A stretch of 64,000 bases of DNA from Pseudomonas parasichuanensis (GCF_021601385.1 NZ_BQHO01000019.1:50027-114026), one strand, 5' to 3'. Counted from the first letter of the stretch, positions 1 to 9,075 are shown. Notes: generated from the letters alone by a model not told the origin. Numbers and translations: made by a program.

Positions 1-1
1 C

Positions 2-601
2 GCCAGTGACCTCACCGCCACCGGCAACAGCCAGAAAGCACTGGTCGACACCCTCAACGGCAATGCCAGCTTCACCATCAACGACGGCGTGCTGGTCAAT
101 GCCAACCTTGAGCAGCAGCTGTGCCAGGCCATCGCCACCCTCAACCGCAAGCAGCTTGGCAGCGAGCCGCGCGGCAAGGACACGCCGTTCGAAGAGCTGC
201 GCGGCAGCCTGGTGATCCGCAATGGCGTGGCCAGCAACCCGGACCTCAAGGCGCGCATTCCCGGCCTGACCGTCAACGGCCATGGCGACCTCGACCTGCG
301 CGTGCTGGGCATGGACTACAACGTCGGCGTGGTGGTCGAGGGCGACCAGCGCGCCATGCCCGACCCGGCCTGCCAGGTCAACGAACGCTTTGCCGGAGTG
401 GAAGTGCCGCTGCGCTGCCGTGGCCCGCTGGAGCTGGGCGCCAAGGCCTGCCGCCTGGACCAGGACGGCCTGGGCAAGGTGGCGGCGAAACTGGCCGGCA
501 ACCGCCTGAAAGACAAGATCGATGAAAAGCTCGAAGAAAAACTCGGAGACAAAGTGAGCCCGGAACTCAAAGATGCGCTCAAGGGGCTGTTCAAGCGATG
601 A
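2..601 (+). CDS. AsmA-family protein, C-terminal part (5' end outside window)
   Basis: The reading frame is open from the window edge and ends in TGA at 599-601, so only about the last 199 residues are seen. AsmA-like proteins are large envelope proteins anchored in the inner membrane and linked to outer-membrane lipid homeostasis. The visible part fits an AsmA C-terminus: a repetitive beta-rich stretch with NGHGDLDLRVLGMDYNVGVV, a late PLRCRGPL element, and a charged Lys/Glu-rich tail. The stop overlaps the mutY start (ATGA), so the two are probably co-transcribed, as is usual in pseudomonads. The family call rests on this fragment and on the neighbourhood. Confidence 0.75.
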   Translation, partial: ASDLTATGNSQKALVDTLNGNASFTINDGVLVNANLEQQLCQAIATLNRKQLGSEPRGKDTPFEELRGSLVIRNGVASNPDLKARIPGLTVNGHGDLDLRVLGMDYNVGVVVEGDQRAMPDPACQVNERFAGVEVPLRCRGPLELGAKACRLDQDGLGKVAAKLAGNRLKDKIDEKLEEKLGDKVSPELKDALKGLFKR

Positions 602-1665
602 GCCCCCAGCAGTTCTCCAGCGCCGTGCTGGAATGGTACGACCAGCACGGTCGCCACGACCTGCCCTGGCAACAGGGCATCAACCCGTACCGGGTGTGGG
701 TCTCGGAAATCATGCTGCAGCAGACCCAGGTGAGCACCGTGCTCAACTACTTCGACCGCTTCATGCAGGCGCTGCCGACCGTGCAGGCGCTGGCAGAAGC
801 ACCGGAGGACGAAGTGCTGCACCTGTGGACGGGCCTGGGCTACTACACCCGCGCACGTAACCTGCAAAAGGCCGCGAAGATCGTCGTTGCGCAACATGGC
901 GGCGAGTTCCCGCGCAGTGTCGAGCAGCTTACCGAGCTGCCCGGCATCGGCCGCTCCACCGCCGGGGCCATTGCCAGCATCAGCATGGGCATCCGCGCGC
1001 CGATCCTCGACGGCAACGTCAAGCGCGTGCTGGCCCGCTTCACCGCCCAGGCCGGCTACCCCGGCGAGCCGAAGGTGGCCAACCAGCTGTGGGCCACCGC
1101 CGAGCGCTACACGCCGATGACGCGGGTGAACCACTTCACCCAGGCGATGATGGACATGGGCGCGACGCTGTGCACCCGCAGCAAGCCCAGTTGCCTGATC
1201 TGCCCGTTGCAGCATGGCTGCGAGGCGCACCTGCACGGTGAAGAGACCCGTTACCCCGAGCCCAAGCCGCGCAAGGCCTTGCCCCAGCGCAAGACCCTGA
1301 TGCCGCTGCTGGCCAACCACGAAGGCGCGATCCTGCTTTACCGCCGGCCCTCCACCGGCCTGTGGGGCGGCCTGTGGAGCCTGCCGGAGCTGGACAGCCT
1401 CGAGCAGCTCGACGACCTCGCCTACCAGCACGGCCTGCGTCTGGCCGGCAGCCAGGCCTTGCAAGGCCTGACCCACACCTTCAGCCATTTCCAGCTGGCC
1501 ATCGAGCCGTGGCTGGTGCGTGTCGACCCCGTCGGCGCGCACGTGGCCGAGCCCGACTGGCTCTGGTATAACCTCGCCACCCCGCCGCGCCTGGGCCTCG
1601 CCGCCCCGGTCAAGAAGCTGCTGCAACGCGCGGCCGACGAATTGATTGCAGGAGAAACCCGATGA
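598..1665 (+). CDS. mutY: A/G-specific adenine DNA glycosylase MutY
   Basis: MutY removes adenine mispaired with 8-oxoguanine in the base-excision (GO) repair pathway. The 355-residue protein has the full family signature: catalytic Glu37 in [10 protein letters not shown], the helix-hairpin-helix [14 protein letters not shown] near 114-127, catalytic Asp138 in [10 protein letters not shown], and the [4Fe-4S] cysteines C192, C199, C202 and C208. These positions match the E. coli numbering. A NUDIX-like C-terminal domain that recognises 8-oxoG follows from about residue 225. The ATG overlaps the upstream asmA-like stop and the stop overlaps yggX, giving a tight three-gene unit. Confidence 0.98.
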   Translation: MSPQQFSSAVLEWYDQHGRHDLPWQQGINPYRVWVSEIMLQQTQVSTVLNYFDRFMQALPTVQALAEAPEDEVLHLWTGLGYYTRARNLQKAAKIVVAQHGGEFPRSVEQLTELPGIGRSTAGAIASISMGIRAPILDGNVKRVLARFTAQAGYPGEPKVANQLWATAERYTPMTRVNHFTQAMMDMGATLCTRSKPSCLICPLQHGCEAHLHGEETRYPEPKPRKALPQRKTLMPLLANHEGAILLYRRPSTGLWGGLWSLPELDSLEQLDDLAYQHGLRLAGSQALQGLTHTFSHFQLAIEPWLVRVDPVGAHVAEPDWLWYNLATPPRLGLAAPVKKLLQRAADELIAGETR

Positions 1666-1934
1666 CCCGCACCGTGATGTGCCGCAAGTACAAAGAAGAA
1701 TTGCCAGGCCTCGAGCGCGCGCCCTACCCCGGCCCCAAGGGCCAGGACATCTTCGAACACGTCTCGCAGAAAGCCTGGGCCGACTGGCAGAAGCACCAGA
1801 CCCTGCTGATCAACGAGAAGCGCCTGAACATGATGAATGCCGAGGACCGCAAATTCATCCAGGCCGAGATGGACAAGTTCTTCGCTGGCGAAGATTACGC
1901 CAAGGCCGAAGGCTACGTTCCGCCGTCGGAATGA
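1662..1934 (+). CDS. yggX: YggX, probable Fe(II)-trafficking / oxidative damage protection protein
   Basis: This is a 90-residue cytoplasmic protein starting [18 protein letters not shown], with the single conserved Cys near residue 7 and the PPYPGPKG-like motif (here [12 protein letters not shown]) typical of YggX. The family protects Fe-S clusters and is proposed to handle labile iron. It overlaps mutY by 4 bp (ATGA). That coupling is common in gamma-proteobacteria and makes sense because MutY is itself an Fe-S enzyme. The length matches the family. Confidence 0.96.
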   Translation: MTRTVMCRKYKEELPGLERAPYPGPKGQDIFEHVSQKAWADWQKHQTLLINEKRLNMMNAEDRKFIQAEMDKFFAGEDYAKAEGYVPPSE

Positions 1935-1956
1935 CCCCAGAAATCGTAAGCGACGG

Positions 1957-2014
1957 AATTAATTTAAATTTTTTCAAAAAAGTCGTTGACGGGCGGTCTG
2001 GAAATCTATTTAAT
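1957..2014 (+). promoter_or_regulatory. Stable-RNA type promoter for tRNA-Phe
   Basis: TTGACG (1986-1991) and TTTAAT (2009-2014) are separated by 17 bp, a near-consensus sigma-70 arrangement. The A/T-only tract at about 1957-1981 looks like an UP element. Transcription would begin around 2021, just before the mature tRNA at 2025. Confidence 0.7.
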
Positions 2015-2024
2015 TCACCTCGTC

Positions 2025-2100
2025 GCCCAGATAGCTCAGTCGGTAGAGCAGAGGATTGAAAATCCTCGTGTCGGCGGTTCGACTCCGTCTCTGGGCACCA
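2025..2100 (+). tRNA. tRNA-Phe(GAA)
   Basis: This 76-nt sequence folds as a cloverleaf. The acceptor strand GCCCAGA pairs with TCTGGGC, followed by the discriminator A and encoded CCA (2098-2100). The D arm is AGCTCAGTCGGTAGAGCA, the anticodon loop TTGAAAA has GAA at 2058-2060, and the T arm is GGCGGTTCGACTCCGTC-like. A terminator follows at 2145. Confidence 0.97.
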
Positions 2101-2144
2101 CCTTCAGCTTCTGGTGGTTGCAAAGTTACCCGAAGCGACACAAG

Positions 2145-2169
2145 AAACCCGCCTAGTGCGGGTTTTTTG
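2145..2169 (+). terminator. Rho-independent terminator after tRNA-Phe
   Basis: AACCCGC and GCGGGTT form a stem with a CTAGT loop, followed directly by a T run (GGGTTTTTTG). Confidence 0.85.
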
Positions 2170-2277
2170 TTGTCTGCGTTTTCTTGGTTCATGTCCGGTT
2201 GATCGATATCAAGACGTCACCGCCTGCTGGCTCATAGCATGGCGGGTGGACATTCGACCGACCCCGCAAGGACCTCC

Positions 2278-3288
2278 ATGAGCGAAGAATCCGCCACCCT
2301 CCTCCTGCCATCGCCTGCCGACACCGGCAGCAGTGCCAAGCCCATCACCCGCACCCGCCGCCCACGCCAGCGCAAGCCTGCCACCAACACCCCTACGCCA
2401 GAGACCATCACCCAGGTCAGCCAGCAGCCCGCCGCCCTGGCAGTGGCTCACGCGCGCAAAGGCAGCAGTGAGGACAGCACCTCGGCACACCTGCCGGCCA
2501 GCTATCCGTACCGCACGCGCATGCGCCGCCAGGACTACGACAAGGCCAAGCACGCGCTGCAGATCGAACTGCTGAAAGTACAGAACTGGGTGAAGGAAAC
2601 CGGCCAGCGCATCGTCATCCTCTTCGAGGGCCGTGACGCAGCGGGCAAGGGCGGCACCATCAAGCGCTTCATGGAGCACCTGAACCCGCGTGGCGCGCGC
2701 ATCGTCGCCCTGGAGAAGCCCTCGGAACAGGAGAAAGGCCAGTGGTACTTCCAGCGCTACATCCAGCACCTGCCCACCGCCGGTGAAATGGTGTTCTTCG
2801 ACCGCTCCTGGTACAACCGCGCCGGGGTGGAGCGGGTGATGGACTTCTGCTCGCCGCTGCAATACCTGGAGTTCATGCGCCAGGCGCCGGACCTGGAACG
2901 GATGCTGTGCAACAGCGGCATCCTGCTGTTCAAGTTCTGGTTCTCGGTGAACCGTGAGGAGCAGCTGCGCCGCTTCATCTCGCGGCGCGACGACCCGCTC
3001 AAGCACTGGAAGCTGTCGCCCATCGACATCAAGTCGTTGGATAAGTGGGGGGATTACACCGCAGCCAAAGAGGCGATGTTCTTCCACACCGACACCGCCG
3101 ATGCGCCATGGACGGTGATCAAGTCCGACGACAAGAAGCGCGCGCGGATCAACTGCATCCGGCACTTCCTGCATTCGCTGGATTATCCGGGGAAGGATCA
3201 CAGCGTGGCGCATGCGCCGGATCCACTGCTGGTTGGCCGGGCTTCGCGGGGGTTCGAGGAAGATGAACCGGCGGTGCCGGTCAGCTGA
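2278..3288 (+). CDS. ppk2: Polyphosphate kinase 2 (PPK2 family)
   Basis: PPK2 enzymes transfer phosphate between polyphosphate and nucleoside di- or monophosphates. The ATG at 2278 (336 residues) is preferred over an in-frame ATG at 2239 because AAGGA lies 5 nt upstream. The P-loop is GRDAAGKGGT (about 118-127). The Walker B/lid motif is MVFFDRSWYNRAGVERVMDF (about 171-190), and the lid continues with RRDDPLKHWKLSPID. The first ~75 residues are Pro/Thr/Arg-rich and low in complexity, outside the kinase core; similar extensions occur in some pseudomonad PPK2 proteins. It stands alone between tRNA-Phe and a REP pair. Whether ADP, GDP or AMP is preferred cannot be read from the sequence. Confidence 0.93.
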   Translation: MSEESATLLLPSPADTGSSAKPITRTRRPRQRKPATNTPTPETITQVSQQPAALAVAHARKGSSEDSTSAHLPASYPYRTRMRRQDYDKAKHALQIELLKVQNWVKETGQRIVILFEGRDAAGKGGTIKRFMEHLNPRGARIVALEKPSEQEKGQWYFQRYIQHLPTAGEMVFFDRSWYNRAGVERVMDFCSPLQYLEFMRQAPDLERMLCNSGILLFKFWFSVNREEQLRRFISRRDDPLKHWKLSPIDIKSLDKWGDYTAAKEAMFFHTDTADAPWTVIKSDDKKRARINCIRHFLHSLDYPGKDHSVAHAPDPLLVGRASRGFEEDEPAVPVS

Positions 3289-3302
3289 ATCTTTGCGGCC
3301 CT

Positions 3303-3380
3303 ATCGCTGGCAAGCCAGCTCCCACAGGCCCTGCGGCTGGCACGGTGACTGTGGGAGCCGGCTTGCCGGCGAAAAGGCCG
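3303..3380. repeat. REP pair (inverted), GGCAAGCC type
   Basis: ATCGCTGGCAAGCCAGCTCC (3303 on) and its inverted partner GTGGGAGCCGGCTTGCCGGC (3351 on) flank a short spacer. This is the classic P. putida-group REP palindrome and sits just after the ppk2 stop. Confidence 0.9.
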
Positions 3381-3456
3381 CGTAGCGGCCTCTTGGGTTT
3401 CTCGCGCAACTGCGCTTCAATACCCGCCTTTACCAGATACCCCAGGACCTCGCCTC

Positions 3457-3900
3457 ATGGCCACCAACACCAAGCAACAAAAACGCGCCAAGCGCGCCGC
3501 CACCAAGGCCAAGCAGAACCGCATGGTGCGCAGCGGCCAGGCGGTCAAGGCCAGTGCCGGCGACAGCGCCAGCGTCGAGCAGGTGTTCAACAAGGCCATG
3601 GAATCGGGCAGCTACGACAGCCTGTTCGTCAAGATGAAGGAAGCCCAGGAAAACGGCCTGGTGCCGATGATCTCGGTGTTCCTGGTAGACCCGCTGCTGG
3701 CACTGGTACTCAAGGGCCACAAGGAAGAGCACGCCACCGACTACATCGTCATGGTGTTCACCGCCTACCGCAAATGGCTCGACGGCACCGACGAGGACGC
3801 GACCATGGCGTGGCTTGAGAGCGATGAGTTCCAGGCGGCCTATGTCACCGCATCCGAGGTGGTGGCCAAGGGGCAGCAACAGCAGAAGCAGTTCGGCTAA
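3457..3900 (+). CDS. Conserved hypothetical protein, pseudomonad
   Basis: This is a 147-residue soluble protein with no signal peptide. It starts with a strongly basic, Lys/Arg/Gln-rich segment (residues 3-30: KQQKRAKRAATKAKQ), followed by an acidic helical domain containing GLVPMISVFLVDPLLALVLK. The C-terminus is Gln-rich (KGQQQQKQF). The ATG has an AGGA-type site about 8 nt upstream, and codon use matches its neighbours. The basic N-terminus hints at nucleic-acid or ribosome contact, but no function is recognised. Confidence 0.8.
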   Translation: MATNTKQQKRAKRAATKAKQNRMVRSGQAVKASAGDSASVEQVFNKAMESGSYDSLFVKMKEAQENGLVPMISVFLVDPLLALVLKGHKEEHATDYIVMVFTAYRKWLDGTDEDATMAWLESDEFQAAYVTASEVVAKGQQQQKQFG

Positions 3901-3924
3901 ACAGCTTCATCGCCTGTTCCGACC

Positions 3925-3993
3925 TCATCGCCGGCAAGCCGGCTCCCACAAGGAATGCGCGCTACTGTGTGGGAGCCGGCTTGCCGGCGATGA
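3925..3993. repeat. REP pair (inverted), GGCAAGCC type
   Basis: TCATCGCCGGCAAGCCGGCT at 3925 and its near-perfect inverse at 3968-3993 form a BIME-like unit between two convergent genes. Confidence 0.9.
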
Positions 3994-4010
3994 GGCCCGC
4001 CCAGACAAAC

Positions 4011-4046
4011 AAAAAGGCCGCGCCCTTCACAGGACGCGGCCTTTTC
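4011..4046. terminator. Bidirectional Rho-independent terminator
   Basis: AAAAGGCCGCG pairs with CGCGGCCTTTT around a 12-nt loop. There are A and T tracts on both sides, so it can serve the 3457-3900 gene and the convergent gabP gene. Confidence 0.85.
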
Positions 4047-4063
4047 ATTTCACTCAACGTGGA

Positions 4064-5449
4064 TCAGCTGTCCAGCGCCACGCGCCCGGCAGCACCGCGC
4101 TTGCGGTGCACCAGCAACCCTGCAGCTACAACAGCGATGCTCAGCAGTGCGGTCGCGATGATCTCGACACGGTGATCTTCGCGCAGCCCCATCACCACCA
4201 GAATGGCGACGATGAAGGCGATGGTCGCCCAGGTCAGGCCCGGGAACAGCCACATCTTGAACGAGATCTTCTCGCCACTGGCTTCACGCTGGCTGCGCAT
4301 GCGCAGTTGCGATACGGCGATCACCAGGTACACCAGCAGGGCGATGGCGCCGGAACTGGCCAGCAGGAACTCGAACACCGCAGCCGGGGCCAGGAAGTTG
4401 GCGAACACGCACAGGAAGGCTGCGCCGGTGGACAGCAGCACGGCCCAGTGCGGAGTGCCCGCCTTGGTGGTGCGCTGGGCAATCGCCGGGGCGTCGCCAC
4501 GCTTGCTCAGGGAGAAGAGCATGCGCGAGGAGGTGTACAGCGCCGAGTTCAGGCAGCTGGTCACGGCGATCAGCACGACGATGTCGACGATCAGCTTGGC
4601 ATTCGGCACGCCGATCAGGCTGAGGACGGTCTGGTAGGAACCTTTCTCGGCCAGGGTCGGATCGTTCCACGGCACCATGGCCACGACCAGGAAGATCGAC
4701 ACCAGGTAGAACAGGCAGATACGCCAGATCACCGAGTTGGTGGCGCGGCTGATCTGCTTGCCCGGGTCTTTCGATTCGGCGGCGGCGATGGTGACGATCT
4801 CGGTACCCATGAACGAGAACATGGTGGTCAGCATGGCAGCCAGCACGGCGCCCAGGCCGTTGGGCATGAAGCCTTGGGTGTCGAACAGGTGGCTCACGCC
4901 GCTGATCTGGCTGCTTGGGACCATGCCGAACATGGCGGCGCAACCGACGACGATGAAGCCGATGATCGCCAGCACTTTGAGCAGGGCGAACCAGAACTCG
5001 AACTCACCGTAGTTCTTCACACTGAACAGGTTGGTAACGGTCAGCACCAGGGTAATGACCAGCGAGAACGCCCACAGGTCCACGGCCGGGAACCAGGCAT
5101 GCAGGATGGCGGCGGCGGCGTTGGCCTCCAGCGGGATCACCAGCACCCAGAACCACCAGTACAGCCAGCCGATGGTGAAACCGGCCCAACGCCCGATGGC
5201 GCGGTCGGCGTAGGTCGAGAACGAACCGGTGTCGGGCGAGGCGACCGCCATTTCACCGAGCATGCGCATCACCAGTACCACCAGGGTACCGGCAGCGGCG
5301 TAGGCCAGCAGCACGGCAGGGCCGGCGGCGGCGATGGCGTGGCCGGAGCCGACGAACAAGCCGGCGCCGATCACGCCTGCGATGGACAGCATGGTCACAT
5401 GCCGTTGTTTGAGCCCCTGAGCGAGGTCATTGGAATTGTTACCGCTCAT
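4064..5449 (-). CDS. gabP: GABA permease, amino acid-polyamine-organocation family
   Basis: This predicted inner-membrane secondary transporter (461 residues, about 12 membrane segments) imports 4-aminobutyrate or a close analogue. The sequence follows E. coli GabP closely along its length: LKQRHVTMLSIAGVIGAGLF at the first helix, then SPDTGSFSTYADRAIGRWAG, IGWLYWWFWVLVIPLEANAA, and SFMGTEIVTIAAAESKDPGK. I chose the start at 5449 (MSGNNSNDLAQG) because AAGGTAG lies just upstream. An upstream in-frame extension to 5689 lacks family similarity. The gene is transcribed alone and is convergent with its left neighbour. Substrate specificity is inferred from similarity. Confidence 0.9.
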   Translation of the reverse strand: MSGNNSNDLAQGLKQRHVTMLSIAGVIGAGLFVGSGHAIAAAGPAVLLAYAAAGTLVVLVMRMLGEMAVASPDTGSFSTYADRAIGRWAGFTIGWLYWWFWVLVIPLEANAAAAILHAWFPAVDLWAFSLVITLVLTVTNLFSVKNYGEFEFWFALLKVLAIIGFIVVGCAAMFGMVPSSQISGVSHLFDTQGFMPNGLGAVLAAMLTTMFSFMGTEIVTIAAAESKDPGKQISRATNSVIWRICLFYLVSIFLVVAMVPWNDPTLAEKGSYQTVLSLIGVPNAKLIVDIVVLIAVTSCLNSALYTSSRMLFSLSKRGDAPAIAQRTTKAGTPHWAVLLSTGAAFLCVFANFLAPAAVFEFLLASSGAIALLVYLVIAVSQLRMRSQREASGEKISFKMWLFPGLTWATIAFIVAILVVMGLREDHRVEIIATALLSIAVVAAGLLVHRKRGAAGRVALDS

Positions 5450-6059
5450 AAAACTACCTTTGTAAGGAGTGGACCACCCGAATGAAGGGAAAACGAAGCG
5501 CACCAAGGGGTGATTTAGGCGTCGCCGCATTCGGTCTTTTCCCACTGGCAATAAGCGCGCCATTTTTAAGTGCCATTCATCCGGACTGGCTGACACCCCC
5601 AAATCCTCTGGCTTTGCGGCCTTTCTGCCAGGCTTTGACCGAAAGCCCGCCAAATACCCATGCCAAGTCCGGATTACTGAAATACTCACTTACAAACGCA
5701 CCAAAGGTGCTCCCCGGTAACACCCGCGCACAGTTTTGCGGCAAACAAAAGCGCAACCAGCAGGCGCAACCCCGCCAGGGCACAGCTGCGGGCAAAGCGC
5801 CACCCGGCCAAAAACGGCTTCCCAGAGCAGGCCAAAGCTGGCACCATCGCGCCTTTTTTCATCAAGGCTCCGGTGCTGGGCAAAACGCCATTGCGGACAT
5901 CCTCGCGACAGTCCACTGCAACGATGCGACAAACTGCCCCATCAATGACCGAAGCCCCTTGCGACCCGGTTGGCCGCTGTTGCGCCGCTATGCTAGCGTG
6001 GCGCTCGCCAGGAAGGCCGCCAACAGCTGGGAACGCACCCGAACACATGAGGACCGCAC
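5450..6059. other. Intergenic region between divergent gabP and the ABC importer
   Basis: This 610-bp gap should hold two divergent promoters. Short open frames on both strands lack convincing ribosome-binding sites and family features. I saw no RNA gene, repeat or clear sigma-54 site. GAGGA at about 6049 is the ribosome-binding site of the next gene. Confidence 0.6.
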
Positions 6060-6833
6060 ATGGCCCAGGCCACGCCCGCGCTGGAAATCCGTAACCTGCA
6101 CAAACGCTACGGCGAGCAGGAAATTCTCAAGGGCATTTCGCTGACCGCGCGCGACGGTGACGTGATCTCCATCCTCGGCTCGTCCGGCTCCGGCAAGTCC
6201 ACCCTGCTGCGCTGCATCAACCTGCTCGAGAACCCGCACCAGGGCGAAATCCTGGTCGCCGGTGAAGCCCTCAAGCTCAAGGCGCAGAAAAACGGCGACC
6301 TGATCGCCGCCGACAACCGCCAGATCAACCGCCTGCGCAGCGAGATCGGCTTTGTCTTCCAGAACTTCAACCTATGGCCGCACATGTCGATCCTCGACAA
6401 CATCATCGAGGCGCCGCGCCGCGTGCTCGGCCAGAGCAAGGCCGAAGCCACCGAGCATGCCGAAGCGCTGCTGAACAAGGTCGGCATCTTCGACAAGCGC
6501 CACAGCTACCCCGCCCAGCTTTCCGGTGGCCAGCAACAGCGCGCCGCCATCGCCCGCACCCTGGCCATGAAGCCCAAGGTCATCCTGTTCGACGAGCCAA
6601 CATCGGCGCTCGATCCGGAAATGGTCCAGGAAGTGCTTAACGTCATCCGCGCCCTGGCCGAAGAAGGCCGTACCATGCTGCTGGTGACGCACGAGATGAA
6701 CTTTGCCCGCCAGGTGTCCAGTGAAGTGGTCTTCCTGCACCAGGGCCTGGTCGAAGAGCAGGGATCGCCGCAGCAGGTCTTCGAAAACCCGACCTCGGCG
6801 CGTTGCAAGCAATTCATGTCCAGCCACCGCTAA
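6060..6833 (+). CDS. Polar amino acid ABC transporter, ATP-binding protein
   Basis: This is the ATPase subunit (257 residues) of an importer for polar or basic amino acids, of the HisP/GlnQ type. Visible motifs are Walker A GSSGSGKST (about 40-48), the Q-loop in FVFQNFNLWPHM, the ABC signature LSGGQQQR, Walker B VILFDEPTSALDPE, and the switch His in VTHEMNFA. It is first in a four-gene operon with a binding protein and two permeases. The ATG at 6060 has a GAGGA site 6 nt upstream. The HisP-like insert around residues 80-95 (LKLKAQKNGDLIAADNRQ) fits the histidine/lysine/arginine/ornithine subgroup. Confidence 0.95.
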   Translation: MAQATPALEIRNLHKRYGEQEILKGISLTARDGDVISILGSSGSGKSTLLRCINLLENPHQGEILVAGEALKLKAQKNGDLIAADNRQINRLRSEIGFVFQNFNLWPHMSILDNIIEAPRRVLGQSKAEATEHAEALLNKVGIFDKRHSYPAQLSGGQQQRAAIARTLAMKPKVILFDEPTSALDPEMVQEVLNVIRALAEEGRTMLLVTHEMNFARQVSSEVVFLHQGLVEEQGSPQQVFENPTSARCKQFMSSHR

Positions 6834-6844
6834 CGGAGCAATAC

Positions 6845-7600
6845 ATGCAGACTTACAAGAAGTTCCTCCTGGCCGCTGCTGCCACCCTGGTGATGTCGGC
6901 CAACGCCATGGCCGCAGAAAAACTGCGCATGGGTATCGAGGCCGCCTACCCACCGTTCAACAACAAGGACGCCAGCGGCCAGGTCGTCGGCTTCGACAAG
7001 GACATCGGCGACGCCCTGTGCGCCAAGATGAAAGTCGAGTGCACCGTGGTCACCTCCGACTGGGACGGCATCATCCCGGCCCTGAACGCCAAGAAGTTCG
7101 ACTTCCTGGTGTCGTCGCTGTCGATCACCGACGAGCGCAAGCAGGCGGTCGATTTCACCGACCCCTACTACTCCAACAAGCTGCAGTTCATCGCCCCGAA
7201 AAAAGTCGACTTCAAGACCGACAAGGAATACCTCAAGGGCAAGACCATCGGCACCCAGCGCGCCACCCTCGCCGGCACCTGGCTTGAAGACAACTACAAG
7301 GACGTGCTCAAGTCCATCCAGCTGTACGACACCCAGGAAAACGCCTACCTCGACCTGACCTCCGGTCGCGTTGACGGCATCCTGGCCGACAAGTACGTGC
7401 AGTACGAGTGGCTGAAGTCCGACGCGGGCAAAGACTACGAGTTCAAAGGCGAACCTGTAGTAGACAGCGACAAGATCGGCATCGCCGTGCGCAAGGGTGA
7501 CCCGCTGCGCGAGAAGCTGAACAAGGCCCTGGCCGAGATCAAAGCTGACGGCACGTACAAGAAGATCAACGACAAGTACTTCCCGTTCAGCATCGAGTGA
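6845..7600 (+). CDS. Polar amino acid ABC transporter, periplasmic binding protein
   Basis: This is a family 3 solute-binding protein of 251 residues. A Sec signal peptide is evident (MQTYKKFLLAAAATLVMS, cleavage after ANAMA near residue 22). The mature part starts EKLRMGIEAAYPPFNNKDAS and continues with GFDKDIGDALCAKM and SLSITDERKQAVDFTDPYY, as in HisJ/ArgT-type proteins for basic amino acids. The start at 6845 has GGAG 5 nt upstream. It lies 11 nt after the ATPase gene and 56 nt before the first permease. The exact ligand is uncertain. Confidence 0.94.
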   Translation: MQTYKKFLLAAAATLVMSANAMAAEKLRMGIEAAYPPFNNKDASGQVVGFDKDIGDALCAKMKVECTVVTSDWDGIIPALNAKKFDFLVSSLSITDERKQAVDFTDPYYSNKLQFIAPKKVDFKTDKEYLKGKTIGTQRATLAGTWLEDNYKDVLKSIQLYDTQENAYLDLTSGRVDGILADKYVQYEWLKSDAGKDYEFKGEPVVDSDKIGIAVRKGDPLREKLNKALAEIKADGTYKKINDKYFPFSIE

Positions 7601-7656
7601 TGCCCTCCCGACCCGTACCGCCTTGCGCGGTGCGGGTCCCTTGAACAAAGCTGCCC

Positions 7657-8349
7657 ATGAATATCGACCTGCACGGATTCGGTCCGGCCATGATGGCCGG
7701 CACCCTGATGACCGTAAAACTGGCGCTCTGCGCCTTGCTGCTGGGGCTGGCCCTGGGCCTGCTTGGCGCCCTGGCCAAGACTTCCTCGGTCAAGCCACTG
7801 CAATGGCTTGGCGGTTTCTACTCGACCCTGGTGCGCGGCGTGCCCGAGCTGCTGTGGGTCTTGCTCATCTATTTCGGCACCGTCGGCCTGATGAACAGCC
7901 TCGGCGACGCGCTCAACATGCCTGGGCTCGAACTCAGCGCATTCGCCGCCGGTGTCATTGCCCTGGGCCTGTGCTTTGGCGCCTACGCCACGGAAGTATT
8001 CCGCGGCGCGATCCTGGCCATCCCCAAGGGCCACCGTGAAGCGGGCCTGGCCCTGGGCCTGTCGAAAGGCCGCATCCTGTCGCGGATCATCCTGCCGCAG
8101 ATGTGGCGTATCGCCCTGCCTGGCCTGGGTAACCTGTTCATGATCCTGATGAAAGACACCGCGCTGGTGTCGGTGATCGGCCTGGAAGAAATCATGCGCC
8201 ACGCACAGATCGGCGTGACCGTGACCAAGGCACCGTTCACCTTCTACGCGGTGGCCGCCTGCATCTACCTGAGCCTGACCATCGTCGCCATGATCGGCAT
8301 GTACTTCCTGGAAAAACGCGCCGCCCGCGGCTTCATGAGGGCCGAATAA
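7657..8349 (+). CDS. Polar amino acid ABC transporter, permease (HisQ-like)
   Basis: This is an inner-membrane permease of 230 residues with about five membrane helices. The EAA loop HREAGLALGLSKGRILSRII, which contacts the ATPase, is near residues 128-147, and the early segment RGVPELLWVLLIYFG is typical of HisQ-type subunits. It is followed directly by the second permease, with the stop at 8347-8349 and the next ATG at 8350. The two permeases should form the heterodimeric channel. Confidence 0.94.
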   Translation: MNIDLHGFGPAMMAGTLMTVKLALCALLLGLALGLLGALAKTSSVKPLQWLGGFYSTLVRGVPELLWVLLIYFGTVGLMNSLGDALNMPGLELSAFAAGVIALGLCFGAYATEVFRGAILAIPKGHREAGLALGLSKGRILSRIILPQMWRIALPGLGNLFMILMKDTALVSVIGLEEIMRHAQIGVTVTKAPFTFYAVAACIYLSLTIVAMIGMYFLEKRAARGFMRAE

Positions 8350-9039
8350 ATGAACTGGGAAGTCATCATCAAGTGGCTGCCACGCTTGGCCGAAGGCGCG
8401 GTCCTGACCCTGGAGCTGGTGGCCATCGCGGTCATCGCCGGGCTGATCCTGGCCATCCCCCTGGGCATCGCCCGCTCCTCGCGCCACTGGTATGTGCGCG
8501 CCGTGCCCTACGGCTACATTTTCTTCTTCCGTGGCACGCCACTGCTGGTGCAGCTGTTCCTGGTCTACTACGGCCTGGCCCAGTTCGACGCGGTCCGTGA
8601 CAGCGCGCTGTGGCCGTACCTGCGCGACCCGTTCTGGTGCACGGTGCTGACCATGACCCTGCACACCGCCGCCTACATCGCCGAGATCCTGCGCGGCGCG
8701 CTGCAGGCGATCCCCAAGGGCGAGATCGAAGCCGCCCGGGCACTGGGCATGTCGCGCGGCAAGGCACTGTTCTACATCATGCTGCCGCGCGCCACCCGCA
8801 TCGGCCTGCCGGCCTATAGCAACGAAGTGATCCTGATGCTCAAGGCCAGCGCCCTGGCCAGCACCGTGACGCTGCTTGAGCTGACCGGCATGGCACGGAC
8901 CATCATCGCCCGCACCTACTTGCCGGTGGAGATCTTCTTCGCCGCCGGGGTGTTCTACCTGGTGATCTCGTTCTTCCTGGTGCAGGGCTTCAAGCTGCTG
9001 GAGCGCTGGTTGCGCGTGGATGCCTGCCAAGGGCGTTAA
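8350..9039 (+). CDS. Polar amino acid ABC transporter, permease (HisM-like)
   Basis: This is the second inner-membrane permease (229 residues), partner of the upstream HisQ-like subunit. It shows FFRGTPLLVQLFLVYYGL near residues 58-75 and the EAA motif IEAARALGMSRGKALFYIML. The start codon directly abuts the previous stop, so translational coupling is likely. It is the last gene of the operon, and a GC-rich hairpin with a short T run follows at 9054. Confidence 0.94.
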   Translation: MNWEVIIKWLPRLAEGAVLTLELVAIAVIAGLILAIPLGIARSSRHWYVRAVPYGYIFFFRGTPLLVQLFLVYYGLAQFDAVRDSALWPYLRDPFWCTVLTMTLHTAAYIAEILRGALQAIPKGEIEAARALGMSRGKALFYIMLPRATRIGLPAYSNEVILMLKASALASTVTLLELTGMARTIIARTYLPVEIFFAAGVFYLVISFFLVQGFKLLERWLRVDACQGR

Positions 9040-9053
9040 ACTGCAACACGCTC

Positions 9054-9075
9054 GGGGCCGCATAGCGGCCCCTTT
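9054..9075 (+). terminator. Probable terminator of the amino acid ABC operon
   Basis: GGGGCCGC and GCGGCCCC form a perfect 8-bp stem with an ATA loop, followed by TTTCC. The T run is short, so some read-through into the methyltransferase gene is possible. Confidence 0.6.

Noticed and set aside
5577-5948. Short open frames between gabP and the ABC operon
   Set aside because: Frames occur on both strands with no ribosome-binding site and random-looking composition.
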